Under the pieces are notes generated by a model that was given only the letters and a program-made list of their open reading frames with translations, had not been told where the DNA came from and ran no database searches. From Pseudomonas bijieensis (GTDB taxonomy: Bacteria > Pseudomonadota > Gammaproteobacteria > Pseudomonadales > Pseudomonadaceae): a stretch of DNA of 64,000 nt. Shown here one piece after another: positions 60,557 through 64,000 of the stretch (position 1 is the first letter of the stretch; every line of letters begins with the position of its first letter). The DNA lies in assembly GCF_013347965.1 (NCBI RefSeq), contig NZ_CP048810.1, forward strand, positions 558,001 to 622,000, read 5' to 3'. Both the position numbers and the translations under genes were made by a program.

Positions 60557-63118
60557 ATGAACTCCAACGTTGCTTCTCTGAACAAGCTGCAAACGCTGAT
60601 CGTGATCGGCAATGGCATGGTCGGCCATCACTGCGTCGAGCAACTGATCGAGCGCGGTGCCCTTAATCATTACCGCGTGCATGTGTTCAGCGAAGAGCCG
60701 ATGCGGGCCTACGACCGCGTGCATCTGTCCGAGTATTTCTCGGGGCGCGACGCCGAGTCCCTGGCCCTTGGCGAGGCGTCGTTGTACCAGACGCCTGGCG
60801 TCACCCTGCACTTGGGCGTACCCGTACTGGAAATCGACCGTGACGCGCATCAGGTAGTGACCGCCCATGATCGCATTCACTACGACAAGCTGGTGCTCGC
60901 CACCGGTTCCTATCCGTTCGTGCCACCGATTGAAGGCGCCGAAGGCGATTCGTGCCTGGTCTATCGCACCCTGGAGGACTTGGACGCGATCCGTGCCGCC
61001 GCCAGCAATGCTCGCCGTGGCGTGGTGGTCGGTGGTGGCCTGCTGGGCCTGGAAGCGGCCAACGCCCTCAAGACCCTCGGCCTGGAAGCCCATGTGGTGG
61101 AATTCGCCCCACGGCTGATGCCGGTGCAGTTGGACACCCAGGGCGGTCTGGCCCTCAAGGCGCGCATTGAAAGCCTGGGCGTCGGCGTGCACCTTTCCAA
61201 GGGCACCCAGTCGATCACTGCCGGTGAGCAGTACCGTTATCGGATGAACTTCGGCGACGACGATTTCCTGGAAACCGACCTCATCGTGTTTTCCGCCGGC
61301 ATCCGTGCCCAGGATGCCTTGGCCCGCCAGAGCGACCTGCAGATCGGCCCGCGCGGTGGCGTGGTCATCGACGATCATTGCCAAAGCAGCGACCCGCACA
61401 TCTACGCCATCGGTGAATGCGCGGCCTGGAACGGCAGTATTTTCGGCCTCGTCGCCCCGGGCTACCAGATGGCCCGTAATGTCGCGGCCCGGCTGTGCGG
61501 CGAAAGCGCTGAAGCCTTCACTGGCGCCGACATGTCGACCAAGCTCAAGTTGCTTGGCGTGGACGTTGGCTCCATCGGCGATGCCCATGGCAACACGCCG
61601 GGTTCGCGCAGCTTCCAGTTCATTGACGAAACCAGCGCCAGCTACCGGCGCCTGGTGGTGGACGCCGCCGGCAAACGAGTGATCGGCGCAGTGTTGGTGG
61701 GCGACAACAGCTATTACGACACCTTGCTGCAATACATGCAGAACGGCATCGCCTTGCCCAAGGACGCTGCCAGCCTGATCCTGCCATCGTCCGAAGGCGC
61801 CCCGACCCTGGGCCCGGCGGCTTTGCCCGAAACCGCGACCATCTGCTCTTGCCACAACGTCACCAAGGGCTCGATCTGCTCGGCCATCGATGGTGGCTGT
61901 ACCGATCTGGGCCAGCTCAAATGCGACACCAAGGCCGGTACCGGTTGTGGTGGTTGCGCGGCCTTGGTCAAGCAAGTGTTCGAGCATGAATTGACGGCCC
62001 GCGGTGTCAGCGTCGACAAGAGCCTGTGTGAACACTTCGCCTACACCCGCCAGGAGTTGTATGCCCTGGTGCGGGTGGAAGGCATCATCAGTTTCGAAGA
62101 GCTGCTGGCCAAGCACGGTCGCGGTCACACCGGTTGCGATCTGTGCAAACCGGCGGTGGGCTCGATCCTGGCGTCGTGCTGGAACCAGCCGATCATGGAC
62201 CCGTCCCTGGTGCCGTTGCAGGACACCAACGACACGTTCATGGCAAACATGCAGAAAAACGGCACCTATTCGGTGGTACCGCGTATCGCCGGTGGGGAAA
62301 TCACCGCCGACAAACTGATCGCCATCGGCGTGGTCGCCAAGAAATACGACCTCTACACCAAGATCACCGGCGGCCAGCGCATCGACCTGTTCGGTGCCCA
62401 GTTGCACCAGCTGCCGGATATCTGGGCCGAGCTGATCGAAGCCGGTTTCGAAACCGGCCATGCCTACGGCAAATCCACGCGAACGGTGAAATCCTGCGTG
62501 GGCAGCACCTGGTGCCGCTACGGCGTACAAGACAGCGTGCAAATGGCCCTGACCATCGAGGATCGCTACAAAGGCCTGCGCTCGCCGCACAAACTCAAGT
62601 TCGCGGTGTCCGGTTGCACCCGTGAGTGCGCCGAGGCCCAGAGCAAGGACGTCGGCGTGATCGCCACCGAGAAGGGCTGGAACCTCTACGTGGCCGGCAA
62701 CGGCGGCATGCGCCCGCGTCACGCCGAGCTGTTCGCCACTGACCTGGATGACGCCACGCTGATCCGCTACATCGACCGTTTCCTGATGTTCTACATCCGC
62801 ACCGCCGACAAGTTGCAACGCACCTCGGTCTGGCGCGAAAGCCTGGAAGGCGGCCTGGACTACCTCAAGGACGTGATCATCAACGACAGCCTGGGCCTGG
62901 GCGCCGAGCTCGAAGCGCAGATGCAATTGGTGGTCGATCGTTATGAATGCGAATGGGCCAATGCCCTCAAGGATCCGGACAAACTCAAGCGTTTCCGCAC
63001 CTTCGTCAACGACGGGCGTGGTGATCCGGATGTTCATTTTGTCCGGGAGCGCGGCCAGCGCCGGCCAGTCCACGTCGGCGAACTTCACCTGATTCCCGTT
63101 ACCGAGGAGGTGCTCTGA
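60557..63118 (+). CDS. nirB: Assimilatory NAD(P)H nitrite reductase large subunit NirB
   Basis: 853 aa from the ATG at 60557 (MNSNVASLNKLQ); an ATG at 60533 is in frame. Domain order: FAD/NAD oxidoreductase (LIVIGNGMVGHHCVEQL, VVVGGGLLGLEAANALK), BFD-type [2Fe-2S] (CSCHNVTKGSIC, CDTKAGTGCGGCAALV), and the sirohaem/4Fe-4S nitrite reductase domain with ligands in SCVGSTWCRYG and SGCTRECAEAQ. Reduces nitrite to ammonium in the cytoplasm for nitrogen assimilation. The stop codon overlaps the nirD start (TGATG). The leader contains an intrinsic terminator. Confidence 0.95.
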   Translation: MNSNVASLNKLQTLIVIGNGMVGHHCVEQLIERGALNHYRVHVFSEEPMRAYDRVHLSEYFSGRDAESLALGEASLYQTPGVTLHLGVPVLEIDRDAHQVVTAHDRIHYDKLVLATGSYPFVPPIEGAEGDSCLVYRTLEDLDAIRAAASNARRGVVVGGGLLGLEAANALKTLGLEAHVVEFAPRLMPVQLDTQGGLALKARIESLGVGVHLSKGTQSITAGEQYRYRMNFGDDDFLETDLIVFSAGIRAQDALARQSDLQIGPRGGVVIDDHCQSSDPHIYAIGECAAWNGSIFGLVAPGYQMARNVAARLCGESAEAFTGADMSTKLKLLGVDVGSIGDAHGNTPGSRSFQFIDETSASYRRLVVDAAGKRVIGAVLVGDNSYYDTLLQYMQNGIALPKDAASLILPSSEGAPTLGPAALPETATICSCHNVTKGSICSAIDGGCTDLGQLKCDTKAGTGCGGCAALVKQVFEHELTARGVSVDKSLCEHFAYTRQELYALVRVEGIISFEELLAKHGRGHTGCDLCKPAVGSILASCWNQPIMDPSLVPLQDTNDTFMANMQKNGTYSVVPRIAGGEITADKLIAIGVVAKKYDLYTKITGGQRIDLFGAQLHQLPDIWAELIEAGFETGHAYGKSTRTVKSCVGSTWCRYGVQDSVQMALTIEDRYKGLRSPHKLKFAVSGCTRECAEAQSKDVGVIATEKGWNLYVAGNGGMRPRHAELFATDLDDATLIRYIDRFLMFYIRTADKLQRTSVWRESLEGGLDYLKDVIINDSLGLGAELEAQMQLVVDRYECEWANALKDPDKLKRFRTFVNDGRGDPDVHFVRERGQRRPVHVGELHLIPVTEEVL

Positions 63119-63504
63119 TGAACCAGTCAAACGTTGTTCGTATTCCTGTCCGCGATGTCGCCCAGGAACCGTCGCAATGGCGTGCCCTGTGCAGCCGCGA
63201 CGACCTGGTACCCAACTCTGGTGTGGTCGCCTGGCATGACGGCAGCCAAGTGGCATTGCTGTACCTGCCCGAGCATCAGGACAAGCCGCTGTACGCTGTC
63301 GACAACCGCGATCCCAAGTCGGGTGCGAATGTCATCGGGCGTGGTTTGTTGGGCAGCATCAAGGGTGACCTGGTGATTGCCTCGCCGATGTACAAGCAGC
63401 ATTTCCGCCTGGAAGACGGCTCTTGCCTGGAGTACCCGGAGCAGCGCCTGCGGGTATGGCCGGTGCGGCTCAATGGCGATGTGGTGGAGATTGGCGAGGA
63501 CTGA
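63118..63504 (+). CDS. nirD: Assimilatory nitrite reductase small subunit NirD
   Basis: 128 aa, Rieske-like fold without metal ligands, as usual for NirD: WRALCSRDDLVPNSGVVAW, RGLLGSIKGDLVIASPMYKQHFRLEDGSCLEYPEQRLRVWPV. Partner of NirB; overlaps it by one base (TGATG), so both subunits are produced together. Confidence 0.93.
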   Translation: MNQSNVVRIPVRDVAQEPSQWRALCSRDDLVPNSGVVAWHDGSQVALLYLPEHQDKPLYAVDNRDPKSGANVIGRGLLGSIKGDLVIASPMYKQHFRLEDGSCLEYPEQRLRVWPVRLNGDVVEIGED

Positions 63505-63554
63505 TCCGAGCCATTGGATGAGTTGAAAACTGCAGTCAAATGTGGGGATGAACA

Positions 63555-63995
63555 ATGAAAACCGCTGCTCAACTGGTGAGACTCAAGAGTGTGCAGAACC
63601 GACAGGTCCACAGCATCGCCCCCGAGCAGACGGTGCTCGAAGCGCTGCAAATCATGGCCGAGAAAAATGTCGGCGCGTTGCCGGTGATCGAGGACGGCCA
63701 GGTGGTGGGGGTATTCAGCGAGCGGGACTATGCGCGCAAGATGGTGCTCAAGGGGCGTTCATCGGTGGGTACGCCAGTGCGCACCATCATGAGCACTCCG
63801 GTGGTCACCGCCGACAGCCAGCAGAGCATCGACCGTTGCATGGAAGTCATGACCGACAGCCACTTGCGCCACCTGCCAGTACTGGATAACGGGCAGTTGA
63901 TCGGCCTGTTGTCCATCGGTGACCTGGTGAAAGAGGCGATTGTCGAGCAGGCGGACTTGATCCTACAGTTGGAACACTACATTCGCGGCCACTGA
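63555..63995 (+). CDS. CBS-domain pair protein
   Basis: 146 aa, two CBS motifs (residues 18-75 and 80-140; LEALQIMAEKNVGALPVIED, SIDRCMEVMTDSHLRHLPVLDN). Such free-standing CBS proteins bind adenine nucleotides and regulate partner enzymes. It follows nirD by 50 bp on the same strand and may be co-transcribed. The end is just inside the window. Confidence 0.92.
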   Translation: MKTAAQLVRLKSVQNRQVHSIAPEQTVLEALQIMAEKNVGALPVIEDGQVVGVFSERDYARKMVLKGRSSVGTPVRTIMSTPVVTADSQQSIDRCMEVMTDSHLRHLPVLDNGQLIGLLSIGDLVKEAIVEQADLILQLEHYIRGH

Positions 63996-64000
63996 GCCTC

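Noticed and set aside
60437..63256. 939-codon minus-strand open frame opposite nirB
   Set aside because: nirB and nirD are certain on the plus strand; the antisense frame has no domain or ribosome site.
1..64000. tRNA, rRNA, insertion sequence, integrase or prophage genes
   Set aside because: None of the characteristic sequences or enzyme motifs was seen; the window looks like stable chromosome with accessory gene content.

Overview
The window is about 64 kb of a GC-rich gammaproteobacterial chromosome, almost certainly a Pseudomonas of the P. fluorescens group. The evidence is the full glgA-treZ-malQ-treY-DUF2934-glgX block, a pvdQ gene next to a PA2384-like Fur-type regulator, vanAB, nirBD, dpkA, and many copies of the fluorescent-Pseudomonas REP palindrome (core GAGCGAGCCTGCTCGCGAT) between genes. 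I see no rRNA, tRNA, CRISPR, insertion sequence or prophage.

Layout. 1-5.3 kb: end of a BI-1/YccA membrane protein gene, a secreted CxxCH protein, an Lrp/AsnC regulator divergent from an EamA exporter, and a GapN-type aldehyde dehydrogenase. 5.5-9.2 kb: two related autotransporters, one with a passenger and one that is essentially only a barrel. 9.4-22.4 kb, all on the minus strand: an EEP-family phosphoesterase, a PIG-L deacetylase-like protein, then the alpha-glucan/trehalose cluster. GlgA makes alpha-glucan, TreY and TreZ turn it into trehalose, and MalQ and GlgX recycle and debranch maltodextrins. 23-26 kb: a D-2-hydroxyacid dehydrogenase, an exported alpha/beta hydrolase, a YqaA-type membrane protein and a DUF411 metal-binding protein. 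26.3-29.3 kb: a chemoreceptor, two very small envelope proteins and the PA2384-like regulator. 29.6-33.1 kb: pvdQ (pyoverdine maturation/AHL acylase) and a FecR-type anti-sigma factor, a fragment of the pyoverdine regulon.

33.3-38.1 kb and 50.1-55.2 kb hold two giant proteins (about 1610 and 1702 aa) of the dermonecrotic-toxin-domain (DUF6543-like) type. They appear to share a long N-terminal half, a hydrophobic/amphipathic segment and a beta-rich module, but end differently: one with an HEVSH zincin-like tail, the other with leucine-rich repeats plus a cysteine-free C-terminal domain that is not a recognisable NEL ligase. They are the most unusual genes in the window. Between them lie dpkA, a GntR regulator (likely VanR), vanAB, a LysR regulator, and an HcnABC/opine-oxidase-like heterotrimeric dehydrogenase operon with RidA, a solute-binding protein, a GlcG-like protein, an AraC regulator and a LysE exporter.

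55.2-64 kb: an RlmI-like methyltransferase, two divergent L,D-transpeptidase genes, a quinone-reductase-like flavoprotein divergent from a TetR regulator with a tandem operator-like repeat, and nirB-nirD with a CBS protein. A strong intrinsic terminator lies inside the nirB leader, which suggests NasT-type antitermination.
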